64,000 nucleotides of DNA from Acidimicrobiaceae bacterium (GTDB lineage Bacteria; Actinomycetota; Acidimicrobiia; Acidimicrobiales; RAAP-2): NCBI GenBank assembly GCA_003151235.1, contig PLWZ01000082.1:1-64000 (forward strand), read 5' to 3'. This document shows, in pieces, positions 43,086-51,830 of the stretch. The translations under genes were made by a program, and so were the position numbers. Each line of letters begins with the position of its first letter. The stretch's first letter is position 1. The notes beneath the pieces are model-generated. The model was not told the origin of the DNA and did not search any database. It worked only from the letters and a program-made list of their open reading frames with translations.

Positions 43086-44288
43086 TTATGGTGTGAAGAC
43101 CGGGAGCTTCTCCCAACCGCGCACCGTGGAGGTGCGGGCCTGCACGGCGTTGTCCATGTCGATCTCCCACTCGGGGAAGCGCTTCAGCACTTCTTCGAGC
43201 GCGACCCGGGCCTCCAGGCGGGCGAGGTGCGCGCCCAGACAGAAGTGGATCCCGTACCCGAGGCTGAGGTGGCGCTGGACCGGCCGGTGGATATCGAAGC
43301 GGTCCGGGTCGGGGAACTGGCGCTCGTCTCGGTTTGCCGACCCGTTGAGGAGCACCATGATGCTGCCGGCTTCGACCGTCTGACCGTGATGCTCAACCTC
43401 GCGCGTCACGGAGCGGGACTGGACGGGGGAGGGCGCCTCGTACCGCAGGCACTCCTCGATTGCGTTCGGGATGAGCGCCGGTTCGTCGACGAGGTCCCTG
43501 CGCTGGTCGGGATGCTCGGCGAGAAGCTTGGCGGCCCAACCGATCAGGCGCGTCGTTGTCTCGTTGCCCGCGCCGGCGAGGAGCCCGATGTAGCCGAGCA
43601 CCTCATCGCGGGTAAGCGTCCGGACCGTCCCATTCACGTCGGTGAACTCGGCGGTGATCAGCTCGGTCATGAGGTCGTCGGAGGGATGCTCCTTGCGCCA
43701 GTCGATGTAATCGGCGTAGTCCGTCGCGAGTTGGCCGGCGCCGTCCGTGGAGGGATGATCGGGCATGACGCCGTCGGCCAGCTGCAGGTTCGCGTCCATC
43801 TGGTCTCGGAGGTTCTGTTGATCCTCCTCGGGTACCCCGAGGAGCATCCCGATGGTCCGCATCGGTATCTCGGTGCCCAGGTCCGCGATGAAGTCGAAGC
43901 CGCCCTTGCCCACGAGGCGGTCCAGGCTGCGGGCCGCGAAGGCGCGGACCTGGGGCTCGATCGCGGCAAGGCGGCGGGGTGTGAACACCCGGCTGAGCAA
44001 CCCCCGGTGCAGATCGTGGTCCGGTGGGTCTTCGAAGATGAACATGCCCGGTGGCATCTGCACTCCGGCTTTGATGAACTCCAGCACGGAGCCCTTGGCC
44101 GAGCTGTAGGTCTGCCAGTCGACCAGGCAGGACTCGACGTCGTTGTAACGGCTCACCGCGAAGAAGCCGTACTTCTCGTTGTAGTAAAGGGGAGCCTCGT
44201 CGCGCAGCCGCTTCCACACGGGGTACGGGTCGGCGTCGATTTCAAAGTCGTAGGGGTCGTAATACGGCTCGAGTGCAGCTATGGCCAT
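43086..44288 (-). CDS. Cytochrome P450 (bacterial class I)
   Basis: 400 residues. Heme loop LGYGIHFCLGAH with Cys350, I-helix AGAGNETT and K-helix EECLR are intact. The N-terminus ALEPYYDPYDFEIDADPYPVWKRLRDEAP is typical of soluble actinobacterial P450s. No ferredoxin is adjacent, so it may share the one at 27354 or use an unlinked donor. It diverges from the FadD3-like ligase operon across a 144-base region with an inverted repeat. A 930-codon open frame runs antisense through it and is considered chance. Confidence 0.93.
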   Translation of the reverse strand: MAIAALEPYYDPYDFEIDADPYPVWKRLRDEAPLYYNEKYGFFAVSRYNDVESCLVDWQTYSSAKGSVLEFIKAGVQMPPGMFIFEDPPDHDLHRGLLSRVFTPRRLAAIEPQVRAFAARSLDRLVGKGGFDFIADLGTEIPMRTIGMLLGVPEEDQQNLRDQMDANLQLADGVMPDHPSTDGAGQLATDYADYIDWRKEHPSDDLMTELITAEFTDVNGTVRTLTRDEVLGYIGLLAGAGNETTTRLIGWAAKLLAEHPDQRRDLVDEPALIPNAIEECLRYEAPSPVQSRSVTREVEHHGQTVEAGSIMVLLNGSANRDERQFPDPDRFDIHRPVQRHLSLGYGIHFCLGAHLARLEARVALEEVLKRFPEWEIDMDNAVQARTSTVRGWEKLPVFTP

Positions 44289-44335
44289 CTCGCCTCGCTT
44301 ACGGAGTTGGGGGCGGAATCCCCGCCCGGCTCATC

Positions 44336-44398
44336 GGGAGCCGACCACTTGAAAGTAACATTTTTGTGTGAAAAGAGCATCGTTCTCAATCGGCTCCC
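44336..44398. promoter_or_regulatory. Divergent promoter region with long inverted repeat
   Basis: GGGAGCCGA (44336-44344) and its complement TCGGCTCCC (44390-44398) flank 45 AT-rich bases (GAAAGTAACATTTTTGTGTG and on). The segment also contains TCTCAAT, the element repeated before several genes up to 63 kb. It likely serves both the P450 and the ligase operon. Confidence 0.4.
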
Positions 44399-44432
44399 CG
44401 TGGGCGCCCCACCGCAGGTGAAGGCCTCGAAC

Positions 44433-46019
44433 ATGCCCGCGTGGCCGTCGATCCCGGCGATGTTGGCAAGCACCGTTGGTCGGCACCCACGGGCCGTGGC
44501 CCTTCGGGATGGGGACACCACCCTGTCGTACGGGCAGCTGGGGGAGGCGGCCCGGGACTTCGCCGCCGCCCTCGTCGCATCGGGTGTGGCCCCCGGCGAC
44601 CGGGTCGCCATCTGGGCCTTCAACAGCGCCGAGTGGGTCGTCGCGGTGTTCGGGATCTTCGCCGCCGGCGGGGTGCTGGTCCCCGTGAATACGAGGTTCA
44701 AGGGTCCAGAGGCGGCCGACATCCTGTCGCGGAGCCAAGCTCGAGTCCTCGTGACCGTCACCGACTTCCTCGGCAACGATTACCTGGGCATGCTGGCCGG
44801 CACCGGTATAGAGCTCCCGGCCCTCGAGACCATCGTCGTGGCCCGGGGGGCCGCCGCCGAGCCGGCGATCGGTTGGTCCGAGTTCCTCGGTCGGGTCACG
44901 CCGGAAGCGGTGGCCGAGGTGGAGCGCCGGAGCGACGCGCTCGGGCCAGAGGATCCTTCGGACATCCTCTTCACCTCTGGGACCACCGGAGTCCCAAAGG
45001 GGGTCGTGATGACCCACTCCCGGACGCTGACCGTCGCCACCGACTGGGTCGCCATGACGGGCCTCGTCGCGGGTGACTCCTACCTGATGGTGAACCCGTA
45101 TTTCCATATGTTCGGGCTGAAGTCGGGGATCTTGTCCAGCGTCGCAAGCGGCGCCACGATGCTCCCCGAAGCGGTGTTCGACGTCGACCGGGTGCTCTCG
45201 AGAGTGGAGGACGAGCACGTCACGGTGCTGCCTGGACCACCGACGCTCTACCAGTCCATCCTCGACCACCCGGACCGGCCCCGCCACGACCTCTCGAGCC
45301 TTCGCGTGGCGGTGACCGGCGCCGCCGACATCCCGGTCGAGCTGATCCGCCGGATCCACGACGAGCTCCCGTTCTCCAAGATCGTCACCGGGTACGGGCT
45401 GACCGAGGGTGGCACCGCCTGCTCGACGTCGGACGGGGACGACTTCGAGGCCATCGCAACCACCGTCGGTCGCCCCCGGCCCGGATTCGAGATCCGCATC
45501 GTCGGCGAGGGCGAGCGTGTCGTTGACGCCGGGGAGCCCGGCGAGGTGGTCATTCGCGGGGGGAGCGTCATGGCCGGCTACCTGGACGACCCCGAGGAGA
45601 CCGCCAAGGTGCTTTCTCCCGAGGGGTGGTTGCGCACCGGTGATCTGGGCGTGCTCGACGACGCCGGTCGCCTACGCATCGTCGGTCGGGTCAAGGACAT
45701 GTTCATCGTCGGGGGCTTCAACGCCTATCCCGCCGAGATCGAGAACGCGTTGTTGCGCCATCCGGCCATCCGGCAGTCCGCGGTGATCGGCATCCCCGAC
45801 CGCCGGCTCGGGGAGGTAGGCATGGCCTTCATCGTCGTGTCGGGGGAGGTCTCCGGCGAAGAGATCATCGAATGGAGCCGCGAGCAGATGGCCAACTACA
45901 AGGTGCCGCGGGTGGTGCAGGTCGTCGACGAGCTTCCCCTCAACGCGACCGGGAAGGTCATGAAAGATGTGCTCCGGGATCGGGTCACGGCCGGCCACGG
46001 CGAAGGCGCGCCGGCATGA
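44433..46019 (+). CDS. Acyl-CoA ligase, FadD3-like
   Basis: 528 residues from the ATG at 44433; a GTG at 44418 is possible. Motifs: FTSGTTGVPKGVVMTH, GYGLTEGG, WLRTGDLGVLDDAG and PLNATGKVMK. The segments NPYFHMFGLKSGIL and VTVLPGPPTLYQSILDHP closely resemble FadD3 of mycobacteria, which activates the steroid C/D-ring propionate HIP. A steroid-like or hydrindane-type acid substrate is therefore plausible but unproven. Its ATGA overlap with the CoA-transferase indicates one transcript. Confidence 0.92.
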   Translation: MPAWPSIPAMLASTVGRHPRAVALRDGDTTLSYGQLGEAARDFAAALVASGVAPGDRVAIWAFNSAEWVVAVFGIFAAGGVLVPVNTRFKGPEAADILSRSQARVLVTVTDFLGNDYLGMLAGTGIELPALETIVVARGAAAEPAIGWSEFLGRVTPEAVAEVERRSDALGPEDPSDILFTSGTTGVPKGVVMTHSRTLTVATDWVAMTGLVAGDSYLMVNPYFHMFGLKSGILSSVASGATMLPEAVFDVDRVLSRVEDEHVTVLPGPPTLYQSILDHPDRPRHDLSSLRVAVTGAADIPVELIRRIHDELPFSKIVTGYGLTEGGTACSTSDGDDFEAIATTVGRPRPGFEIRIVGEGERVVDAGEPGEVVIRGGSVMAGYLDDPEETAKVLSPEGWLRTGDLGVLDDAGRLRIVGRVKDMFIVGGFNAYPAEIENALLRHPAIRQSAVIGIPDRRLGEVGMAFIVVSGEVSGEEIIEWSREQMANYKVPRVVQVVDELPLNATGKVMKDVLRDRVTAGHGEGAPA

Positions 46020-47221
46020 GCACGACCCAACCGTCCGGCCTTTCGGCCCTGACCGACCTTCGGGTCGTCGAGCTGGGTGTGTGGGTCGCGGCGCCGTCCG
46101 CGGCGGCGCTGCTCGCGGACTGGGGTGCCGACGTCATAAAGATCGAGTCGCCGACCGGTGACCCGATGCGGCACGCGTTTGGCTCGCTCGGGATCGGCCA
46201 GGACTTTCCCAACCCGGCGTTCGCGCAGGACAATCGGGGAAAGCGCAGCCTCGTGCTCGACCTGCGCGAGCAGGATGACCGGGACCGCCTCGAGGAGCTG
46301 CTGGAGACGGCGGACGTCTTTGTGAGCAACCTCCGCCCGGACGCGCTCGACGGGCTCGGCCTCGAGCCTTCCGCGACCGTCGCCCGGCACCCCCGCCTCG
46401 TCTACTGCTCGATCAGCGGGTACGGACTGCATGGCGACGACCGGAACCGGCCCGCCTACGACATCGGGGCCTTCTGGGCCCGGTCGGGCCTCTCTGTCCA
46501 GCTGGCCAACAGCGACGGCGTCCCGCTGAACGCGCGGGGAGGCATCGGGGACCACATCAGCGGGCTCGCCGCGCTCTCGGGGTTGCTGGCGGCGGTGCTC
46601 GAGCAGCGACACACCGGGCGCGGCCGGGTCGTCGAGGTGTCGCTGCTCCGGACCGGCATCTATGTGCTCGGGTGGGACCTCAGCCTGCAGGCGACGGTGG
46701 GCAAGGTCGCACGGGCCGAGGCCAGGGAGAACAACCAGACCCCGTTGATGAACTCGTACCGAGCAGCCGACGGCCGGTGGTTCTTCTTCACTGGACTGGA
46801 GGCCGATCGCCACGTCGGACCCATCTGCCGTGCGCTCGGACGTGAAGACCTGCTCTCCGACCCCCGCTTCGCCAACGCAGGCGCCATCCGCAAGAACCGA
46901 ACCGAGGTCATCGCCATCTTGGACGAGGTCATCGCGGCGCAGCCTCTCAGTGTCTGGGCCGAGCGGTTCGACCGCGAGGGTGTGTGGTGGGCACCGGCCC
47001 AGGGCCCGGCGGAGGTTCTGGAGGATCCGCAGCTTGCGGCGAACAACGGTTTCCTGGAGCTACCCGGCGAGGCCGACGGGCAATCGGGAAAGTCGGTCAA
47101 TGGCCCGGTGAGCTTCTCGGACCTGGCGGTCCGCCCCGCTGCGCCGGCGCCGGGCCTCGGAGCGCACTCCGCGGCGGTGCTGGCCGAGCTGGCCGAGCGA
47201 CGGGGGCGCCGGGCCCCATAG
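46016..47221 (+). CDS. CaiB/BaiF family III CoA-transferase
   Basis: 401 residues. The N-terminal LRVVELGVWVAAPSAAALLADWGADVIKIESP is characteristic, and the catalytic Asp that forms the acyl anhydride is Asp149 in PAYDIGAFWARSG. It moves CoA between acids without ATP and sometimes racemises or salvages acyl-CoA. It starts inside the stop of the FadD3-like gene. Having a ligase and a transferase together suggests recycling of CoA between substrate and product acids. Confidence 0.93.
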   Translation: MSTTQPSGLSALTDLRVVELGVWVAAPSAAALLADWGADVIKIESPTGDPMRHAFGSLGIGQDFPNPAFAQDNRGKRSLVLDLREQDDRDRLEELLETADVFVSNLRPDALDGLGLEPSATVARHPRLVYCSISGYGLHGDDRNRPAYDIGAFWARSGLSVQLANSDGVPLNARGGIGDHISGLAALSGLLAAVLEQRHTGRGRVVEVSLLRTGIYVLGWDLSLQATVGKVARAEARENNQTPLMNSYRAADGRWFFFTGLEADRHVGPICRALGREDLLSDPRFANAGAIRKNRTEVIAILDEVIAAQPLSVWAERFDREGVWWAPAQGPAEVLEDPQLAANNGFLELPGEADGQSGKSVNGPVSFSDLAVRPAAPAPGLGAHSAAVLAELAERRGRRAP

Positions 47222-47310
47222 GCCGGATGGTTGCCGGGGCAGTTCAGCGCCGGTGCCGAACACCCTTCATCACGGCGATAACCCCACCCTTCAAGCGTGT
47301 TGACGCTAAA

Positions 47311-47324
47311 TCTCAATTTGGAGA
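47311..47324. promoter_or_regulatory. Candidate operator TCTC-AATTTG-GAGA
   Basis: A short inverted repeat directly upstream of the ligase at 47339; the right arm overlaps the purine-rich ribosome-binding stretch. It is one of six TCTCAWW-type elements in non-coding DNA between 44 and 63 kb. Confidence 0.35.
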
Positions 47325-47338
47325 AGAATGTTTTCCGC

Positions 47339-48859
47339 ATGACGACGGGCCTCATGCACCGCGGGCTCGAGTCAACGGCGGACCTTTTTCCGGATCATCC
47401 GGCCGTGCTCGCGGGCTCGGATTGCTGGACATTCGCTGCTCTCGATCGGGCCTCGAACGCGGTGGCGCACCACTTGGCAAGGCGGGGCCTTGCTGCCGGT
47501 GACCGCGTGGCCGTCATGACCTCCAACCGACCCGAGTTCGTTGTCAGCGTCCATGCCGCGAGCAAGATCGGTGCCGCGCCCGTCCTGCTCAACCCGGCAT
47601 GGAAGGCGCTCGAGGTTGCGTCCGCGGTCGGGCTCACCGCGCCCCGTTACGCCGTGGCCGACGGGCTGGGCGTCGGGCTGCTCTCCGAGCACCTGGGCGC
47701 TGACGCGGTCCTCGACCTCGACGACGCTGGTGCGCCGGCCGTCTTCGACCGCACCAGCTCACTTCGCGCACCAGCTGTTCGGGTTGGTGAGACAGACGAC
47801 GCCGTCTTCGTCTTCAGCTCCGGCACGACCGACCGGCCCAAGGCGGTGCGCCACACCCACCGGTCGATCCACCTGGGCACGGCGCACTGGTGCCTCGCGC
47901 TTGGCCTCGGCCATGACGACCGGTTCCAGGTCGCCACGCCGCCGTCCCACATCCTCGGGCTCTTGAACCTGCTCGCCGCGGCGGCGGCCGGGACGACGGT
48001 CCGCCTCCACCGCCGTTTCGACCTCGACGAGGAGCTGCGCTGGATCGAGGAAGAGTCGATGACCCTCGAGATGGCGGTTGCCCCGATCGCGCTGGCCCTG
48101 GCGAACCATCCGGACCTGGAGCGGTTCGACCTCTCGTCGCTGCGCTACATCATGTGGGGGGCCACGCCCGTGACCGCCGCGGTGGCCGAGGTGGTCACGG
48201 CCCGCACCGGCGTGCGCTGGCTCCCGGCATACGGGACGAGCGAGGTGCCGGTGATCGCCGCCAACCCCGTCGGGGATCCCGGCGCGTGGCGACTCGACTC
48301 GGCCGGCAAGGCGGTCGGTGACGTCGTCCTGCGCGTGGTGGACCTCGACACCGGAGGCGTGCTGGCGTCGGGGGAGACCGGCGAGATCCAGGTCAAGAGC
48401 GCCTCGGCGATGACCGGGTACCTGCCCGAGGAGGCCACCACCGACGCGTTCGTCGACGGCTGGTACCGCACCGGAGACGTGGGATGGTTGGAGCCCGACG
48501 GCTGGGTGCATCTCACCGACCGTTGCAAGGAGATGATCAAGGTGAGCGGCTTCCAGGTCGCGCCGGCCGAGCTCGAGGCGGTCCTCCACGGCCATCCGGC
48601 GGTGGTCGACTGCGCGGTGTTCGGCGTGCCCGACGAGCGGGCCGGCGAGGTCCCGGTGGCCGCGGTGCAGCTCCACCCGGGAGCCAACGTCGGACCCGGG
48701 GAGCTCCAACGCCTGGTGGGAGAAGCGCTGGCGGGGTACAAGCGACTCCACCGCGTCGTGATCGTCGACGCCATCCCGAGGACGCCGTCGGGCAAGGTCC
48801 TGCGCCGCACCCTGCGCGAGGAGTGGGACCCGAGCGGCCTCTCGACGAGGGTGGGCTGA
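47339..48859 (+). CDS. AMP-dependent acyl-CoA ligase
   Basis: 506 residues from ATG 47339; an upstream GTG at 47297 would add 14 unconserved residues. Core motif FSSGTTDRPKAVRHTH has the same Asp variant as the 8621 ligase. Others: AYGTSEVPV, WYRTGDVGWLEPDGW and PRTPSGKVLRR. A separate promoter is likely because of the 118-base gap after the CoA-transferase. It leads the run ligase-ACAD-ACAD-crotonase with no spacing. Confidence 0.9.
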   Translation: MTTGLMHRGLESTADLFPDHPAVLAGSDCWTFAALDRASNAVAHHLARRGLAAGDRVAVMTSNRPEFVVSVHAASKIGAAPVLLNPAWKALEVASAVGLTAPRYAVADGLGVGLLSEHLGADAVLDLDDAGAPAVFDRTSSLRAPAVRVGETDDAVFVFSSGTTDRPKAVRHTHRSIHLGTAHWCLALGLGHDDRFQVATPPSHILGLLNLLAAAAAGTTVRLHRRFDLDEELRWIEEESMTLEMAVAPIALALANHPDLERFDLSSLRYIMWGATPVTAAVAEVVTARTGVRWLPAYGTSEVPVIAANPVGDPGAWRLDSAGKAVGDVVLRVVDLDTGGVLASGETGEIQVKSASAMTGYLPEEATTDAFVDGWYRTGDVGWLEPDGWVHLTDRCKEMIKVSGFQVAPAELEAVLHGHPAVVDCAVFGVPDERAGEVPVAAVQLHPGANVGPGELQRLVGEALAGYKRLHRVVIVDAIPRTPSGKVLRRTLREEWDPSGLSTRVG

Positions 48860-49903
48860 ATGGACGTCCGTCTCTCGCCCGAGCAGGTCATGCTCCGCGA
48901 TGCGGCCAGGCAGGTGGTCGATCGGCTCTGCCCCCGGACCGTCGGCGAGTTCGACGACGCCGAGCGCGCCGGGAAGCTGGACGCGGCGGTGGTGGCGTCG
49001 GGTTGGCTGGAGTTGCGTACGGCCTCCGACGACGGGCGCCCATGGGCGACTGGGGTCGAGGTCGCAGTCGTCGCCGAGGAGCTGGGCCGGGGGCTCGCCG
49101 ACACCGCTTTCCTCGGCCCGACGATGGCGGCAGACCTCCGGCGGCTGGTCGGCGCGTCGCCCGCCAACACGCCCGAGACCATCGCGCTCAGCGCTGACCT
49201 GTCGCAGCCCGTGGTCGCACGGGGGGGCGCCGTCGGCCGGGGGGCCGTCGCCGTGGACGCGCGCGGGGCGACGTCGGCGCTGGTGCTGCTCCCCGACGGC
49301 GATGGGTACACGATCGGCGCGATCGCGTTGGGGAGCGTCACGACAGGTGTTGACCTGACCCGGCCGGTGGTGAGCTGTCCGCCCGGTGCGGCGGTGTCGA
49401 GGATCGAGGGGCAACGCCGTCCGCTCGGTGTCGACGACCTTTCGAGGTGGCGAGCTCTCGGGCTGGCCGTCACGTGCGCCGACCTCGTCGGAGTGATGCG
49501 GGGCGCGGTGACGGTCACGTGCGACTATGCCCGCTCGCGCCGGCAGTACGGCGCAGCCATCGGGTCCTTCCAGGCGGTCCAGCACCTCCTCGCGGACGCG
49601 TACGTCGCCGCGGAGGGGTCGGCGAGCATCGCGCTGCACGCCGGCTGGGCCGTCGACGCGTTGGATGGCCCGGACGCGCTCGAGGCGGCGTCGGCCGCGA
49701 AGGCCTACTGCACCCGGGCGGCCCGCTCGGTCTGCGAGACCGCGATCCAGGTCCACGGGGGCATCGGCAACACGTGGGAGTGCCTCGCCCACGTCTTGTT
49801 ACGCCGGGCGCTGCTCTCGGGCGAGGTACTGGGCGGGGTCGGGGCCAACCTGGCCCGGGTGCTCGCCGCACACGGGATCGGAGGCGACGATGGACTTCGG
49901 TGA
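48860..49903 (+). CDS. Acyl-CoA dehydrogenase, short subunit of a pair
   Basis: 347 residues starting on the base after the ligase stop. The FAD-contact signature CDYARSRRQYGAAIGSFQAVQHLLAD and the C-terminal QVHGGIGNTWE are present. The middle beta domain is shortened and lacks the usual E-P-x-A-G-S-D segment. It overlaps the next ACAD by 14 bases. This arrangement is that of heteromeric steroid-type dehydrogenases (ChsE1/ChsE2, ChsE4/ChsE5), in which one subunit supplies only part of the active site. I infer an alpha2beta2 enzyme with the 49890 product. Confidence 0.88.
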   Translation: MDVRLSPEQVMLRDAARQVVDRLCPRTVGEFDDAERAGKLDAAVVASGWLELRTASDDGRPWATGVEVAVVAEELGRGLADTAFLGPTMAADLRRLVGASPANTPETIALSADLSQPVVARGGAVGRGAVAVDARGATSALVLLPDGDGYTIGAIALGSVTTGVDLTRPVVSCPPGAAVSRIEGQRRPLGVDDLSRWRALGLAVTCADLVGVMRGAVTVTCDYARSRRQYGAAIGSFQAVQHLLADAYVAAEGSASIALHAGWAVDALDGPDALEAASAAKAYCTRAARSVCETAIQVHGGIGNTWECLAHVLLRRALLSGEVLGGVGANLARVLAAHGIGGDDGLR

Positions 49904-51020
49904 CTCGCCCGAAGAGCGTGCGTTCCGCCTCCACCTAAGAGAGTGGCTCGGTCACAACAACCCCGGGCTCCCGACCTCGTCCACGTCGGACGAGTACTGG
50001 GCCGGGCAGGCGGCCTGGCACCAGACGCTCTTCGGCGCCGGCTTCTTCGGCCTGTCGTGGCCCAAGGCGGTCGGTGGCCACGACCTGCCGAGCGTCTACG
50101 AGGCGATCCTCGACGAGGAGATCATCGCGGCCGGGGCGCCGCCGAGGCCGAGTGTCGGGTACCTCGTCCAAGGGCTGCTCCGCCACGGGAACGAGGACGT
50201 GCAGCGTCGCTTCCTGCCGGGGTTGGTGAGCGGCCGGGACCGCTGGTGCCAGGGTTTCAGCGAGCCCGACGCCGGCTCCGACCTCGCGTCATTGCGCACA
50301 CGCGCGGTGACGGACGGCTCCGAGTACGTGATCACCGGCCACAAGGTGTGGACGAGCTATTCGGACGCCGCCGACTGGTGCCTCGTGCTGGCCCGCACCG
50401 ATCCGGATGTGCCCAAGCACCGCGGGATCTCCGCCTTCATCGTCCCCATGGGCCAGCACGCCATCGAGCAGCGGCCGATCCGGATGATCAACGGCATCAC
50501 CCGTGAGTTCGGGGAGGTGATCTTCGACGAGGCCCGGGTCGACGCGGCGAACATGGTCGGCGAGCCCGGCGAGGGTTGGCGCCTGGCCATGACCGTGGTC
50601 AGCCACGAACGCGAACCCGGCGAGCTGGGCTACGTGGCCCGCTACGGCAAGCTCGTCAACGAGCTGGTGCACGCCGTGGAGGAACAGCCCGACAAGTACG
50701 GGCCCGAGCAGCGTCGTGATCTGGCGTGGGCGCTGGTGGAGGCCGACATGCTGCGGTGCCACGTGAGCCGGCGGCTGTCCGACCGGCTCGACGGTCTCTC
50801 GCACGGGCCGGAGGGCTCCGTCGACAAGCTCCTCATGACCGGGGTCGAGCAGGCCGTGGGCCACGCGGCCCTCTCGATCGGAGGGGCCGCCAGCACGGAG
50901 GGGGATGACACCTGGCTCAAGGTGTATCTCTACAGCCGGGCCCAGAGCGTCATGGGCGGCACGTCGCAGATCCAACGCAATCTCATCGCCAGCCGAATCC
51001 TGGAGTTGCCAACATCATGA
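49890..51020 (+). CDS. Acyl-CoA dehydrogenase, full subunit of a pair
   Basis: 376 residues. GFSEPDAGSDLASL, ITGHKVWTSYS and VMGGTSQIQRNLIASRIL are conserved. The MCAD-type catalytic Glu is replaced (MGGT), whereas Glu is present in VSHEREPGEL as in isovaleryl-CoA- or FadE29-type enzymes. Together with the shorter neighbour it probably forms a heterotetramer acting on a branched or polycyclic acyl-CoA. Its stop overlaps the crotonase start (ATGA). Confidence 0.92.
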   Translation: MDFGDSPEERAFRLHLREWLGHNNPGLPTSSTSDEYWAGQAAWHQTLFGAGFFGLSWPKAVGGHDLPSVYEAILDEEIIAAGAPPRPSVGYLVQGLLRHGNEDVQRRFLPGLVSGRDRWCQGFSEPDAGSDLASLRTRAVTDGSEYVITGHKVWTSYSDAADWCLVLARTDPDVPKHRGISAFIVPMGQHAIEQRPIRMINGITREFGEVIFDEARVDAANMVGEPGEGWRLAMTVVSHEREPGELGYVARYGKLVNELVHAVEEQPDKYGPEQRRDLAWALVEADMLRCHVSRRLSDRLDGLSHGPEGSVDKLLMTGVEQAVGHAALSIGGAASTEGDDTWLKVYLYSRAQSVMGGTSQIQRNLIASRILELPTS

Positions 51021-51808
51021 CCAGCTACGACCTTCCCGACGAGCTCCTCGTCAGCGCCGACGGCCCCATCCGGGTGGTCACGTTGAACCGGCCCGAACAG
51101 TTGAACGCCACCAACCACCAACTCCACGCCGGCCTGGCGGCGCTGTTCCCGCAGCTGGACGCGGACGAAGAGGCCCGGGTGGCCGTGATCACCGGCGCCG
51201 GGCGCGCCTTCTCCGCCGGTGGAGACTTCAACTACATCGACGAGCTCTCGCGCGACGCTTGGCTCAGGCACACGAGCCTCACCCACGGTCGCCAGATCGT
51301 GACCGGGATGGTGGGCTGCCGGGTGCCGATCATCGCCGCCGTGAACGGCGCTGCGGTGGGGCTCGGGTGCAGCCTCGTCGCCCTGTCCGACATCGTCTTC
51401 ATGGCCGAGAGTGCGCACCTGGCCGACCCGCACCTGCTCGTCGGGTTGGTGGCCGCCGACGGCGGCCCGGTGGTGTGGCCGCTTCTCACGAGCCTGCAGC
51501 TGGCCAAGGAGTACGCGTTGACCGGCGATCGGATCCCGGCGCAGCGGGCCGCCGAGATCGGCTTGGCCAATCACGTCTGCCCCGACGGGGAGGTGATGGA
51601 CCAGGCGATGGCGTGCGCACACCGCATCGCCCGACTGCCCAAGGGGGCCGTCGAGGACACCAAACGGGTCCTGAACATCCAGCTCGAGCGGGCCGTCTTG
51701 GCCTCGCTGGACTTCGCCCTGTCAGCCGAGGACCGTTCGTTCACGACGCCCGAGCTGCGGGCCAACCTCGACAAGTTGCTCAACTCGGAGCAGAAGAAGG
51801 TCGAGTGA
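51017..51808 (+). CDS. Enoyl-CoA hydratase/isomerase (crotonase) family protein
   Basis: 263 residues. AFSAGGDFN and NGAAVGLGCSL form the oxyanion hole. HLADPHLLVGLVAADGG replaces the usual Glu-containing segment exactly as in the paralogue at 15797, and both continue VWPLLTSL or close to it. Hydration of the enoyl-CoA from the ACAD pair is the natural role. The altered acid residues leave room for a related ring-opening reaction. Last gene of the operon. Confidence 0.9.
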   Translation: MTSYDLPDELLVSADGPIRVVTLNRPEQLNATNHQLHAGLAALFPQLDADEEARVAVITGAGRAFSAGGDFNYIDELSRDAWLRHTSLTHGRQIVTGMVGCRVPIIAAVNGAAVGLGCSLVALSDIVFMAESAHLADPHLLVGLVAADGGPVVWPLLTSLQLAKEYALTGDRIPAQRAAEIGLANHVCPDGEVMDQAMACAHRIARLPKGAVEDTKRVLNIQLERAVLASLDFALSAEDRSFTTPELRANLDKLLNSEQKKVE

Positions 51809-51813
51809 TGCGC

Positions 51814-51827
51814 CTCCCAATGGGGAG
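51814..51827. terminator. Bidirectional hairpin between convergent genes
   Basis: CTCCC and GGGAG with a 4-base loop occupy the 22-base gap between the crotonase and GntR stops. The stem is short, but it is the only structure in the gap and could serve both strands. Confidence 0.35.
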
Positions 51828-51830
51828 ACG

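Noticed and set aside
43227-46019. 930-codon plus-strand open frame spanning antisense of the P450 and the whole FadD3-like ligase
   Set aside because: Only the part after 44433 resembles a protein family. The first 1.2 kb is the complementary strand of a clear P450; long antisense frames are common in GC-rich DNA.
47759-49792. 677-codon minus-strand open frame opposite a ligase and an ACAD gene
   Set aside because: Composition is Arg/Gly/His-rich antisense noise with no motif, and the plus strand has two well-defined enzymes.
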